Shown here: positions 17,684 to 26,487 of the stretch, in pieces
How positions within the stretch are numbered: the first letter of the stretch is position 1
Layout: each line of letters begins with the position of its first letter
Assembly (NCBI RefSeq): GCF_032397745.1
Contig: NZ_CP135921.1
Coordinates: forward strand, 1,860,001 to 1,924,000
Length of the DNA stretch: 64,000 bases
Source of the DNA: Bradyrhizobium prioriisuperbiae
GTDB taxonomy: Bacteria > Pseudomonadota > Alphaproteobacteria > Rhizobiales > Xanthobacteraceae
Reading direction: 5' to 3'
Translations under genes and position numbers: made by a program
The notes under the pieces: generated by a model
What the model saw: the letters and a program-made list of their open reading frames with translations, nothing else
What the model was told of the DNA's origin: nothing
Database searches by the model: none

Positions 17684-19059
17684 AACTGGCTGCGCCGACA
17701 GAACGAGACCTGATCTTCATCTCCAAGGCGACGCCTGGCGACGACCAGTTCGTGTTGTGGCTCGCGCCGCGTCTCGAAGCCGCGGGTTACAAGGTTTTCG
17801 CCGACATTTTCGATCTCGACGCCGGCGACGAATGGCGCGGCAAGCTCACCGCGACCCTTCAGACAAGGGCGATCAAGATGTTGCTGTGCTGCAGCGACGA
17901 AACGCTCGGGAGAAGGGGCGTGCGCGAGGAAATTGCCATAGCCGAGGACCTGACAAAGCAGCTCCAGGATCCCAATTTCATCATCCCCCTCAAGGTACGC
18001 ACATTCCAAAAACTCTTCGGCATCGGCGGCCTTCAGTATGTCGATTTCGAGAGTGGCTGGGCCAAGGGACTGGCGAGCCTGCTCAAGTCGCTTGAAAGGC
18101 AGCAGGTGCCGAAGGCTGGCGGCGGGATCATACAGCCCGAATGGTACGCGCATCTGCGCCGGCGCGCCGTGGAGATCGAGACCGCTCCCGAGGTCCTGAC
18201 ATCCAACTGGCTCCGGATCATTCGGATGCCGGACAAGCTCAATCATCTGGTGCCGCGCAACCGGGCCAATGAGGCTTTGCTGCGCAAGCTCGGCGCGTCC
18301 TTCGAATACCCGATGGCCGAGTTCGGCGACGGTTTCCTGACCTTCGCCAGCCCGCTCGACCTAACAGAACATTTTGAGCGGGTGGGGCCGTTTCGCGCCG
18401 AGCGTGACTTCGATGTTCTCGATCTCCTCGAGAACGGCTCATCGGACGCGGGGATCGAAAGCCGGGATGCCCGATCGATCATGATGAATCTCCTGCGCCA
18501 GGCGTGGGAGAAGCATTGCGCTCGCGAAGGGTTTCTTACCCACACCTTCTCGAGTGGCCTGTCCTTCCATGTCGGCGAGGACAAATTGGGTCTCAAGAAG
18601 CGTGTCTCATGGGGCCGCCAAGGTCAGAGCCGCAACTCGATGCTGCGCGGCGTCGCCCGCAAGAAGATCTGGGAATATGGCGTCAGCGTTATTCCCAGCC
18701 TCTTTCCCTACCCACATATGCGCCTAAAAGGCCGGGTGCTGTTCTCCGACATCGGCGAGCGCAACAAGCCGATTGTCATTCCAGACACGAAAACCCAGTT
18801 TCGCCTGCGGCGTTCGATCTGCTCGGCCTGGCGCAACAAGGCCTGGCACGGGCGTGTGATGGCGTTCATGGAGTTGATGGCCGGCGACAGCCCCTATGTC
18901 GACCTTGCCGTCGGCTCGGGCGGCAGCATCACGCTCGACGCGATGCCGATCCAGTTCACGGCACCCGTCACCGCGCGCCAGACCGACAAGCTCGGCGAGG
19001 ATGCGGAAGAAGCCGATTCCACAACGCTCGGCGGCCACTTCGAGGAGGATGACGCTTGA
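17680..19059 (+). CDS. TIR-APAZ protein of a short-Argonaute (SPARTA-type) system
   Basis: A 459-residue protein. Residues 8-140 are a TIR domain: [20 protein letters not shown], an [16 protein letters not shown] strand-loop, [10 protein letters not shown], and the [11 protein letters not shown] helix carrying the presumed catalytic glutamate (E83 or E84). The rest fits an APAZ domain, which pairs with short Argonautes. In characterised SPARTA systems guide-directed recognition of invader DNA makes the TIR domain hydrolyse NAD+, killing or arresting the cell. Length and order match that family. The ORF is open further upstream, but the ATG at 17680 starts just before the TIR domain. The pAgo gene overlaps its stop codon. 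Confidence 0.85.
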   Translation: MKLAAPTERDLIFISKATPGDDQFVLWLAPRLEAAGYKVFADIFDLDAGDEWRGKLTATLQTRAIKMLLCCSDETLGRRGVREEIAIAEDLTKQLQDPNFIIPLKVRTFQKLFGIGGLQYVDFESGWAKGLASLLKSLERQQVPKAGGGIIQPEWYAHLRRRAVEIETAPEVLTSNWLRIIRMPDKLNHLVPRNRANEALLRKLGASFEYPMAEFGDGFLTFASPLDLTEHFERVGPFRAERDFDVLDLLENGSSDAGIESRDARSIMMNLLRQAWEKHCAREGFLTHTFSSGLSFHVGEDKLGLKKRVSWGRQGQSRNSMLRGVARKKIWEYGVSVIPSLFPYPHMRLKGRVLFSDIGERNKPIVIPDTKTQFRLRRSICSAWRNKAWHGRVMAFMELMAGDSPYVDLAVGSGGSITLDAMPIQFTAPVTARQTDKLGEDAEEADSTTLGGHFEEDDA

Positions 19060-20612
19060 TCGAACTTCCCGAAAAGTCCGTTCCGGTCCTCTACATTCCG
19101 GAACCACCGCTCGGATTTGGGCATGGGCAGGCTTCGGATCATCCGAAGGACGGTCTCACGCTTTACGGGCCGGCGTCGATGCCCGATCGTGCGCAGATCA
19201 CGATCGGCGCGATTGGTACAAAACATGGCCTGGACCTCCTGCGCCGCTGGCTCCAGGCGATCGGCAATCCCGTCGCGATTCCGCCTCGCGGCAAGCGCGA
19301 CAAAGAATTCCGGCTGCATCTGTCCGACTTTCCCGGTCTCGAAGAGGCCTTCGGGATCCGCGCCGATCCGGGCGCCATGATTACATGCGAGATCGATCCG
19401 GCGGACATCCGCGCCGCGATTGCGATCGAGAACCATCACGAGGCGGTGGCCGCAACGACCAAGCTGTTCATCGACCCGATCGAGCGTCACGCGAAAAATG
19501 AGGAGCGGACAGTTGACGTCTGGATCTTCGTGGTGCCGGAAATCGTGTTCGAAACCTGCCGGCCGGTTGCGGGTCAGCGCCGCAAGGTCGAGCTCCTAAA
19601 GGGGGAGTTGTCTAGGCGCCAGAAGGGGCGCGCCGACCTTCCGCTGCTGGCGGGAGTCATTGATGACACGCTTGAAGCGGTGTTCGACGACATCCCCGAC
19701 TTCCACCGTCAGATCAAGGCCAAACTTTTGAAGCTGGGCATGACCTCCCAGCTCATTCGCGAGACGACGCTTGCCCCCGAGGAATTCGTGAACAAGGCGG
19801 GATATCCAAAGCGCGGCACTCAGGATTCCGCCACCGTCGCCTGGAACCTGGCGACGGGCCTGTTCTACAAAACGCAGGCTGAACCCCCGTGGAAGATCGC
19901 CGGTATGCGGCCGGGCGTCTGCTACGTCGGCTTGGTCTTCAAACTCCTTCCCAATCATCCCGACAATCACGCTTGCTGTGCGGCTCAGATGTTCCTGAGC
20001 GAAGGGGATGGCGTCGTCTTTCGCGGGGCGAACGGACCCTGGCAGACCGAAAATAGAGAATTTCACCTCAGCGATCTGGCGGCTGGAAAGCTGATCAAGA
20101 CGGTTCTGGACACCTACAAGCAGCGCTTCGGGGTCTATCCGAAAGAGCTGTTCATTCACGGCCGAACCAAGTTCAACGACGCCGAATGGGAGGCCTTCAG
20201 CAAGGCCGCGCCTGATGGCACCAATATCGTGGGTGTGCGTATCCAATCGACCCATGGGGAGACCAAGCTCTTCCGCGACGGTGATTATCCGTGCCTGCGC
20301 GGCACGGCAATCCAGCTCGGCGACAAAGACGCTTATCTGTGGACCACTGGATATGCGCCGCGCATCGACACTTATATTGGCCCTGAAACGCCGAACCCGC
20401 TGTTCGTGACCGTGCTGCGCGCGAGTGGTGAATTTCCGGCCATCGAGACTGTGCTGGCCGACATCCTGGGCCTCACAAAAATCAATTACAACGCCTGCAA
20501 TTTCAGCGACGGGCTGCCGGTCACCATTCGTTTCGCGGACAAGGTTGGCGAAGTGCTGACCATGGGAAGCGCCGCAGGGGCAGAGCGGCAGCCGTTCAAA
20601 TTCTACATCTAA
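19056..20612 (+). CDS. Short prokaryotic Argonaute (MID-PIWI)
   Basis: A 518-residue protein with MID-PIWI features only: no PAZ domain, RHFT-like nucleic-acid-binding middle, and a C-terminal PIWI region including the [16 protein letters not shown] strand-helix, [16 protein letters not shown] and the [19 protein letters not shown] segment. The usual DEDX catalytic tetrad is not apparent, as expected for short pAgos. The start is TTG at 19056, overlapping the TIR-APAZ stop (TTGA), with AGGAGG seven bases upstream. It should form a heterodimer with the TIR-APAZ protein and use small guides. Ends 20 bp before the convergent integrase gene. Confidence 0.88.
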   Translation: MIELPEKSVPVLYIPEPPLGFGHGQASDHPKDGLTLYGPASMPDRAQITIGAIGTKHGLDLLRRWLQAIGNPVAIPPRGKRDKEFRLHLSDFPGLEEAFGIRADPGAMITCEIDPADIRAAIAIENHHEAVAATTKLFIDPIERHAKNEERTVDVWIFVVPEIVFETCRPVAGQRRKVELLKGELSRRQKGRADLPLLAGVIDDTLEAVFDDIPDFHRQIKAKLLKLGMTSQLIRETTLAPEEFVNKAGYPKRGTQDSATVAWNLATGLFYKTQAEPPWKIAGMRPGVCYVGLVFKLLPNHPDNHACCAAQMFLSEGDGVVFRGANGPWQTENREFHLSDLAAGKLIKTVLDTYKQRFGVYPKELFIHGRTKFNDAEWEAFSKAAPDGTNIVGVRIQSTHGETKLFRDGDYPCLRGTAIQLGDKDAYLWTTGYAPRIDTYIGPETPNPLFVTVLRASGEFPAIETVLADILGLTKINYNACNFSDGLPVTIRFADKVGEVLTMGSAAGAERQPFKFYI

Positions 20613-20631
20613 TGATGGCGGCGGTTGGAAG

Positions 20632-21990
20632 CTACGCGGCCAGCTGTTGCTTCTCCTCGCCTTCCGCCTCGTCGTCACCGGCTGCCTTGAGAAGGAAGCG
20701 AGCGAGTGCGGCCTTCCGGGAGTCGCGGTCGAGCGCGTAGGCGGTCTGCTTGAATTCTTTGCCGTCGAGCAGGCCTGCGATGTACCCCGCGATTGTGTCG
20801 GCCGCCATGATGAGCGCGGTGTCGAGCGTGTGGATGTAATTGCTCGTGACAGAACCCTTCGCGTGGCCGACCAAAGCGGCGATTGTCATTTCGGTGAATC
20901 CCAGGTCGTTGGCCAGACTCGCGAAGCTGTGCCGCAGAACGTGAGGTGTCACGTCAGAGAGGGGCGAGCCTTTGAATATCTGCTCCCAATGTCGCGGGAG
21001 GCCGCCAAAAGCATTGTCCTCGCCATAGCCCGGGATGACGTATGTGCCGGTGGACGTCTCCCGCCGCTCTTCCATAAGCTCCACGACGGGCAAGCCGACG
21101 GGGCGAACGGACATCCCTTCCTTGCTGGCGATCAGGCGAAGGCAACTTCCCTCGGCGTCCACCTCCGCCCACTGCAATCCGACGATTTCGCTCCGTCGGC
21201 AGCCGGTTAAAGCGATCAGCCTGATAATGTCGATGCTTGGCGCGAACTTGTCGTCCTCCTGGGCCTTTCGAAGCATATCGCCCAACGTCCGGTACTCAGC
21301 TTCGGTCAGGCGGCGCGTGCGGACGGCGTCTTTCGGTTTCCGAACGCCATGAGCGGGGTTGTTGCTGATAATCCCGGACTCGATCGCGTAAGTAAGAATC
21401 CCGCCCAGCAATGAAACGGTTCGCGCGGCGGTTCCGGCTCCTCCCCGCACAATCGCTTTCCCGCGCAGCTTCCCGGTTTTTTCGGACATCCGCGTCTTAC
21501 CAACGATTACGTCGTTCATCATCTTTATGACGTCGGCCTTGGTAAGATCCTTGACGCGACGCGTGCCGACGAGCGGGATGATATGGCGGTTGATGCGACC
21601 GGTATCGGTGGCAATCGTATGCGACTTCTTGGAACGCCCGCCCTTTCCCCGGATAAGGCCGGCGTTCATGTCATTGACGTAGAGCGTACAAAGCTCCCTG
21701 ACCGTGATGGCTTTGTGATCGAGCTGGCGCTCCTCGGCAGGATTGTCTCCCTGCGCCACTCGGCCGAGCTGGACCTTGGCTTCCTGTCTCGCGCTTTCCG
21801 CGGTCCAAACGCCGTGCAAGCCGATCGTGAAGCGACGGGAGCGGCCGAGCGCTCGGTACTGGAGGACGTAGCTGCGCTTTCCCGATGCGAAGACACGCAA
21901 GCCAAAGCCTGGTAGCTCGTCATCCCAGATGACGTAGTCCTTCTCTCGGGACTCGGCTGCATCGACGAGGCGCTTAGTGAGCTTAGCCAT
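20632..21990 (-). CDS. Tyrosine-type site-specific integrase of the element
   Basis: A 452-residue integrase with an N-terminal DUF4102-type arm-binding domain (1-90), a SAM-like core-binding domain (about 95-205) and a catalytic domain. Catalytic residues: R265 (TGCRRSE), K290, H350-x-x-R353 (HVLRHSF), H376 (VGHAKGS) and Y385. The ORF could begin at 22095, but ATG 21990 follows GGGAGAAG and starts at the family N-terminus. It faces away from the tRNA-Arg fragment 180 bp to its right, the usual position for a P4-like integrase. It would excise and insert the element at tRNA-Arg(CCG). Confidence 0.93.
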   Translation of the reverse strand: MAKLTKRLVDAAESREKDYVIWDDELPGFGLRVFASGKRSYVLQYRALGRSRRFTIGLHGVWTAESARQEAKVQLGRVAQGDNPAEERQLDHKAITVRELCTLYVNDMNAGLIRGKGGRSKKSHTIATDTGRINRHIIPLVGTRRVKDLTKADVIKMMNDVIVGKTRMSEKTGKLRGKAIVRGGAGTAARTVSLLGGILTYAIESGIISNNPAHGVRKPKDAVRTRRLTEAEYRTLGDMLRKAQEDDKFAPSIDIIRLIALTGCRRSEIVGLQWAEVDAEGSCLRLIASKEGMSVRPVGLPVVELMEERRETSTGTYVIPGYGEDNAFGGLPRHWEQIFKGSPLSDVTPHVLRHSFASLANDLGFTEMTIAALVGHAKGSVTSNYIHTLDTALIMAADTIAGYIAGLLDGKEFKQTAYALDRDSRKAALARFLLKAAGDDEAEGEEKQQLAA

Positions 21991-22021
21991 GGGACTTCTC
22001 CCGTCCGAACGCTTGATTTCG

Positions 22022-22159
22022 CGTAAGCACCACGTAAGCAGTGGGGCGCAAATCGGAGCGTGTTCTAGGATAAGCCGGGCGAGGCCGAATTTCAAATTGT
22101 TTAGTGATTACAGTAGTATAGAGCATCGGGGCAAACCCTGTCGACAAGCGTCGTAAGCA
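22022..22159 (+). repeat. Three direct repeats of CGTAAGCA between integrase and att site
   Basis: CGTAAGCA occurs at 22022-22029, 22033-22040 and 22152-22159, all in the same orientation, within 140 bp and ending 9 bases left of the tRNA fragment. An 11-bp spacing separates the first two. Position and arrangement suit arm-type integrase sites or excisionase sites. Function inferred. Confidence 0.45.
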
Positions 22160-22168
22160 GGAGTACTT

Positions 22169-22214
22169 CCTCCGAAGGCAAAGGTCACACGTTCGAATCG
22201 TGTCGGGTGCGCCA
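22169..22214 (+). other. Element attachment site: 3' part of tRNA-Arg(CCG)
   Basis: The sequence from CCTCCGAAGGCAAAGG through ACACG-TTCGAAT-CGTGT and CGGGTGCGCCA is the anticodon loop (CTCCGAA, anticodon CCG), right anticodon stem, variable loop, T arm and acceptor 3' end of tRNA-Arg. The bases to the left (GTACTTC) cannot form the left anticodon stem, and no D arm exists, so the gene is cut at the anticodon loop. Tyrosine integrases commonly cross over there. By this geometry the element lies to the left and the intact tRNA gene should lie at its other end, outside the window. Confidence 0.8.
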
Positions 22215-22276
22215 TTCTACGCCAGAGCACGTCACGACGCGTTGGAGCAACCCGCCTCTTGGCGCAGCGGCGGCGG

Positions 22277-22693
22277 CTAGGGACTGGTTTCGCAGCGGTG
22301 CGTCGACCTGCGCTGGATCAGGTCCCATCGGTTGCCACAGAGATCTTCGAAAACCGCGACGACGCCATAAGCTTCTTGCCGTGGCTCCTCGATGAATCGC
22401 ACGCCGGCCGCGATCATGCGCGCATGATCGCGATCGAAATCATCCGTCTCCAGGAACAGGAAGACCCGCCCCCCGGTCTGGTCACCAATGCGTGCCACCT
22501 GAGCCGGACCGTCAGCCCGCGCCAATAGCAGGCCGGAGCCGGCACCGCCCGGTGGGCGCACGACCACCCAACGTTTGCCGCCGCCGAGCGGCGTGTCCTC
22601 GCAGAGATCGAAATCCAGGGCCCCGGTGAAGAAGGCGATCGCCTCGTCATAGTCCGCAACCACGAGGCTGATGAGGGAAAGATGCTGATTCAT
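22277..22693 (-). CDS. VOC-superfamily protein (glyoxalase/bleomycin-resistance-like)
   Basis: A 138-residue single-domain protein with the two beta-alpha-beta-beta-beta modules of the vicinal oxygen chelate fold: HLSLISLVVADYDEAIAFF at the N-terminus, GRVFLFLETDDFD in the middle, and a C-terminal FEDLCGNRWDLIQ carrying the usual metal-ligand position. Substrate unknown. It is the first chromosomal gene beyond the element's right edge. Confidence 0.85.
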   Translation of the reverse strand: MNQHLSLISLVVADYDEAIAFFTGALDFDLCEDTPLGGGKRWVVVRPPGGAGSGLLLARADGPAQVARIGDQTGGRVFLFLETDDFDRDHARMIAAGVRFIEEPRQEAYGVVAVFEDLCGNRWDLIQRRSTHRCETSP

Positions 22694-23330
22694 AGCTCAC
22701 ACCAAGCCGAATGAGACAAGCTGCCCGTCAATCGCGGAGTGTCGCAACTTTACCGACAGGAGCGCGTGGCGGGCTGCCGTATCATAGCGCTACTACGAAG
22801 CAATAGTGCGAATCTTCATCGGCCGTGGCACCCCATTCCGGTATTTCGCTGTTGCCGCAAAATCGGCCGGTTTTTCGATTGACCCAGTCAAGTTGTCGAA
22901 TTGAGTGCACTGTCACTGTAATAGCCTCTTGCACCCGTTCGCCCGATGCTATCCCAAGGTGAAGTAAGATTGCGGGCCGCGCGTCAACCCTTCTGTTGAA
23001 GTCCGCCCGATACCTCCTGGTCACCGCTTTTCTCCAAACGTCGTTAAAGTGCATCCCGGAACACCGCATCGATTTCCGCAGCCCAATGGCGCCGAACACT
23101 CTCGTTTACGGGAATCAGCGGTGACGGCCCGTAACTGAATAGATCCTGACCAACTGCAGCTCAGCGCTACAGCACCCAATCGGGACAAGATGCAATTCGG
23201 CAACATTGCGCGGAAAACCGATCGCGGCAAGCAGGCTCCGATCCAAACTCAGCCGAACGGTGGATGCGCCGAGATTCTTGCTACGCTCTGCTTGCGAAAT
23301 GCAAATTGAAAAAGCAACTGGAGCATAGAA
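22694..23330. other. 637-base gap without a supported gene
   Basis: Open frames here (for example 22782-23099 on the minus strand) have no ribosome binding site or recognisable motif. The right end should contain the promoter of the Omp25-like gene, but I cannot place it confidently. Confidence 0.4.
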
Positions 23331-24224
23331 ATGCGTTTCAAAACTGTGAGGTTGGCGGCTGTTTTGTTCAGCTTTGGTGTCGCGTCGAGCGCTTCGGCCG
23401 CCGACATGGCCGTGAAGGCGCGGCCGACTGCTATCGCCCCCTTGCCGTCGTGGACCGGGTTCTACGCTGGCTTGAACGCCGGTGGTGCGTTCGACCATGG
23501 TTCGCTCGCAACAACGGGAACGCCGGTTTCGTTCAACCCCGCTGGTTTGAACATCGGCGCACCGGCGACGGCGAACGCTCTTGCCGCAGTGCTCGCATCG
23601 AATCCTTCCCGTTCGACCGGCATGTTCATCGGCGGCGGCCAGTTCGGCTATAATTTCCAATTTGCGCCAACCTTCGTCCTGGGTTTTGAGACAGACATCC
23701 AGGCCCTTGCAGGCTCCGGCGGAGACTCCAACTTTTCCACGACCTCGTCCTTTGCACCCTTCGGTTTTCCGGCGAATAGCTATTCATCGTCAGCCTCGTT
23801 CACGCAGCGCCTCGATTATTTAGGGACGGTGCGCGGGCGCATCGGTTATCTCGCCACGCCGAGTCTTCTGACTTACGCCACTGGCGGTCTCGCCTACGGC
23901 GGCGCGCATGTCAGCTCCTCATACAGCATTCAACAGACGTTCCCGGGATGGAACACGAGTCTCGTGCCACCGATTTTCGGCGGGGCAAGCGCGTCAAATA
24001 CCGCTGTCGGCTGGACGGTAGGCGGCGGCCTCGAATGGATGTTCGGGTCTAACTGGAGCGCCAAGTTCGAATACCTCTATTATGACCTTGGCTCGGTTAC
24101 AGCGACGGCTCCGCTCACTCAAAACATCAACGTCAGCACGCCTTGGGCTACCGCGCTTGCACAGACGAGCGCACGCTTCAACGGCTCAATCGCCCGCGTC
24201 GGCGTGAACTATCACTTCAACTGA
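23331..24224 (+). CDS. Omp25/RopB-like outer-membrane beta-barrel protein
   Basis: A 297-residue protein with a Sec signal peptide ending in SSASAADM, the WTGFYAGLNAGGAF motif typical of rhizobial Omp25/RopB porin-like proteins, repeated amphipathic strands, and a C-terminus ending in VGVNYHFN with the terminal aromatic residue needed for barrel insertion. It should sit in the outer membrane; precise role unknown. A CTAG repeat element begins at the base after the stop codon. Confidence 0.88.
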   Translation: MRFKTVRLAAVLFSFGVASSASAADMAVKARPTAIAPLPSWTGFYAGLNAGGAFDHGSLATTGTPVSFNPAGLNIGAPATANALAAVLASNPSRSTGMFIGGGQFGYNFQFAPTFVLGFETDIQALAGSGGDSNFSTTSSFAPFGFPANSYSSSASFTQRLDYLGTVRGRIGYLATPSLLTYATGGLAYGGAHVSSSYSIQQTFPGWNTSLVPPIFGGASASNTAVGWTVGGGLEWMFGSNWSAKFEYLYYDLGSVTATAPLTQNINVSTPWATALAQTSARFNGSIARVGVNYHFN

Positions 24225-24330
24225 CTAGAGCGTTTTCGAGCGAAGTGGATACCGGTTCGCGTGAAGAAAACGCGTCAAAACAAGAATCTAGAGCTCCGTT
24301 CCGATTCCATCGGAACGGAAACAGCTCTAG
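24225..24330. repeat. CTAG-bounded two-hairpin intergenic repeat
   Basis: A 106-bp element starting CTAGAGCGTTTTC and ending CAGCTCTAG. The first hairpin pairs GCGTTTTC with GAAAACGC; the second is bounded by CTAGAGC and GCTCTAG and pairs CCGTTCCGAT with ATCGGAACGG. A linker with CAAAACAAGAAT joins them. I recall this as an abundant intergenic repeat of Bradyrhizobium-group genomes. Its layout matches the twin-hairpin elements at 28257 and 29377. Confidence 0.7.
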
Positions 24331-24476
24331 GCTCATGATCCATCAATTCTTTTGCGACTTGATTGATCGACTGATTCATTGGCGACGCGAGGAGGCGTTG
24401 CCAATGGCTGATTTGTTTTTGCTCTCAGAGGTGTAGATGCGCCGCGCACAGCCGCCAGTCTGTTAAAAAAGGCGCT

Positions 24477-24581
24477 GTTCCCCGACGTATCGGGCGCACC
24501 AAAGGCGGCCTGAACTCAAAACTTCACGCCGTGTGCGATGGCCACGGACGTCCGCTGATCATGTTGCTGAGCGAAGGTCAA
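24477..24581 (+). pseudogene. IS5-family transposase fragment
   Basis: About 34 codons read RRIGRTKGGLNSKLHAVCDG and then HGRPLIMLLSEGQ, a well-conserved central segment of IS5-group transposases. No start, catalytic acidic residues or ends remain. The rest of 24331-24603 shows no gene. Confidence 0.7.
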
Positions 24582-24603
24582 GATCCTCCTGGATAGCTCA
24601 CAA

Positions 24604-24804
24604 TCATAAGGCAATTTCAATACTATACGAGTTCGCAGTTTTATTCTGAATGGTGCGCCACTTCGGTACGAAACTGCGAATGCCAGCGGCCGTCGATTCT
24701 ACGCCCGCAGCAGCGACAAGTGTCCGTAGCAGTTCGGTTTTCATGCCAAGGATGCGAATCTCGCCGCCACTGGCGACCTCAACGCGCTCGGCAACGGCCC
24801 GCAA
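24604..24804 (-). pseudogene. C-terminal fragment of a serine-recombinase-type protein
   Basis: The last 66 codons (LLRTLVAAAGVESTAAGIRS, FVPKWRTIQNKTANSY, ending IEIAL) match my recollection of the C-terminus of large recombinase-family proteins found on Rhizobiales elements. The catalytic N-terminal domain is absent. It sits beside the IS5 fragment, so this gap is a graveyard of mobile DNA. Confidence 0.5.
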
Positions 24805-24856
24805 TGGGTAACCTGCCAGACGGGTGATTCAATTTCATATTGCGGCGCTGAAGCCG

Positions 24857-25237
24857 TTACGGTTTCGACGTCATCACCTTCTGCACGATTGTCCAGGTTC
24901 CGTTGACCTTCAAGCACGACAACAGGTCCGTGACGTGCCGCGGCGGTATCTGCAATTTCAGCTTCAGAAGCGCGAGGTCTCTCTCGACGTCGATGGACAG
25001 GATCTGGTCGTCACGCTCCGCTCCCTGTTGTTTTGGAGCTTTCGTGCTGCGGACGACGGCCAGCCACGTCGCAACCGGCGTCACGCCGATGTCGCCGTCG
25101 TCGGCGATTTTCGTCACGGAGCTCGCGGGATGAAAGATGGATGCAAATTTCCCGGCATCCATGTCATAGGCGGCGTCGAAGTAGGTCTGCGCCAGCGCGC
25201 GCAAAGCGTGAACATCAGTATCCATATTAGCATCCAT
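24857..25237 (-). CDS. NTF2-like (SnoaL/lumazine-binding type) protein
   Basis: A 126-residue protein with the small alpha+beta barrel pattern: an N-terminal helix ALAQTYFDAAYDMDAGKFAS with FHPASSV, then strands ending in VNGTWTIVQKVM. Proteins of this class act as small enzymes or ligand binders; no specific function can be read. Start at 25237 (MDANMDTD) chosen by a GAGG upstream. It is divergent from the LysR gene at 25416, its probable regulator, with a 178-bp shared promoter region. Confidence 0.7.
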   Translation of the reverse strand: MDANMDTDVHALRALAQTYFDAAYDMDAGKFASIFHPASSVTKIADDGDIGVTPVATWLAVVRSTKAPKQQGAERDDQILSIDVERDLALLKLKLQIPPRHVTDLLSCLKVNGTWTIVQKVMTSKP

Positions 25238-25415
25238 GGGCCACCTCGCCGTTACGTCCAACCACTCCCGACACGTGGCAAGCCCGCGCCGAGCACCAGA
25301 TAGGCGAAGCGTGGGAACGTCGCTTCGCGTCATCCCGTCGATCAAGCTAGGACACGGGCACTTATGAGACTAGACATCTTGCGTGAGATAGAGTCATGAG
25401 CAATATTCATGAACC

Positions 25416-26297
25416 ATGGGACACGAACTGAACGAACTCGCTGCATTTGCAATTGTCGCCAGTGAGCGAAGCTTTACACGTGCCGCAGCGAGGCTGGGCG
25501 TCTCCCAGTCCGCCCTGAGCCACACGATCCGCAGACTCGAGCAGCGCCTTGCGCTGCAGCTTCTTGCCCGGACGACCAAGAGTGTCGCGCCAACCGCTGC
25601 GGGCGCAGCTCTTTTGCAAGACCTGTCTCCGGCGCTTGAGCAAATTACGCGTGCGCTTAACAAAGCCCAAAGCGTTCGCCACCGACCTGCGGGACGCCTT
25701 CGACTCATCGTGTCACGATCGGCTGCGGAGATGGTGTTGTTGCCGAGGCTCGCAGCATTCACTGAGGCTTACCCTGACGTCGTTCTTGACGTTGTCACCG
25801 TCACGGGTCCCGTCGACATCGTCGCCGGCGAGTTCGATGCGGGTATTCAACTCGGCGAGTATGTTCAAAAGGATATGATTGCGGTGCGCGTCACGCGGGC
25901 GTTGCGTTTGGCGGTGGTGGGATCGCCCGGCTATTTTGCGTCACGCAGCATTCCTCGCAAGCCCAGGGATCTGAACGATCATCGATGTCTCAACCTGCGT
26001 CTTCCGAGCGGTCCGTATCGGTGGGAGTTCGAGCAGGGACGCAAGGCCATCACAATCGGCGTGACCGGCCCGCTCATCATCGACGATACCGACCTGGTGA
26101 TTCAGGCGGCGCTCACCGGAGCCGGCCTTGGGCTCGCCTATGAAGAGCAGGTGGCGGAGCATGTTGCCGAGCACCGCCTCATTCGCGTGCTGGAGGACTG
26201 GACGCCCCCCATTCCCGGCTTCTTCATGTATTACCCCAGTCGCCGGCATCAGCCGGCCGCGCTGACTGCGCTCGTCAACGCGCTGCGATGCTCTTAA
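25416..26297 (+). CDS. LysR-family transcriptional regulator
   Basis: A 293-residue full-length LysR protein. The N-terminal winged HTH is at 5-65 (SFTRAAARLGVSQSALSHTI); the effector domain from about 90 begins GRLRLIVSRSAAEMVL. Style is that of the AaeR/PgrR-like group (DIVAGEFDAGIQLGEYVQ). Divergent arrangement with the NTF2-like gene suggests that gene as the target. Confidence 0.9.
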   Translation: MGHELNELAAFAIVASERSFTRAAARLGVSQSALSHTIRRLEQRLALQLLARTTKSVAPTAAGAALLQDLSPALEQITRALNKAQSVRHRPAGRLRLIVSRSAAEMVLLPRLAAFTEAYPDVVLDVVTVTGPVDIVAGEFDAGIQLGEYVQKDMIAVRVTRALRLAVVGSPGYFASRSIPRKPRDLNDHRCLNLRLPSGPYRWEFEQGRKAITIGVTGPLIIDDTDLVIQAALTGAGLGLAYEEQVAEHVAEHRLIRVLEDWTPPIPGFFMYYPSRRHQPAALTALVNALRCS

Positions 26298-26487
26298 AAG
26301 AGCCGGAACGTCTACAAGGGACGCGCCAAAGGCCGGAGGCCACGCGTTCGAGGCTGCAGACGCCGACCGCGGTCTTGAAACGTGCGTGCGACGTGGGGTA
26401 AAGTCCTGCCGTGGGGACATGCAGACTCCCCGTCAGACGCCTCGGTCCAAGCTCTGCGCGACACGCGATCCGTCGTGGAGTTTGCGC

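Noticed and set aside
22782-23099. 105-codon minus-strand frame in the gap before the Omp25-like gene
   Set aside because: No ribosome site or family resemblance; kept as unassigned intergenic DNA.
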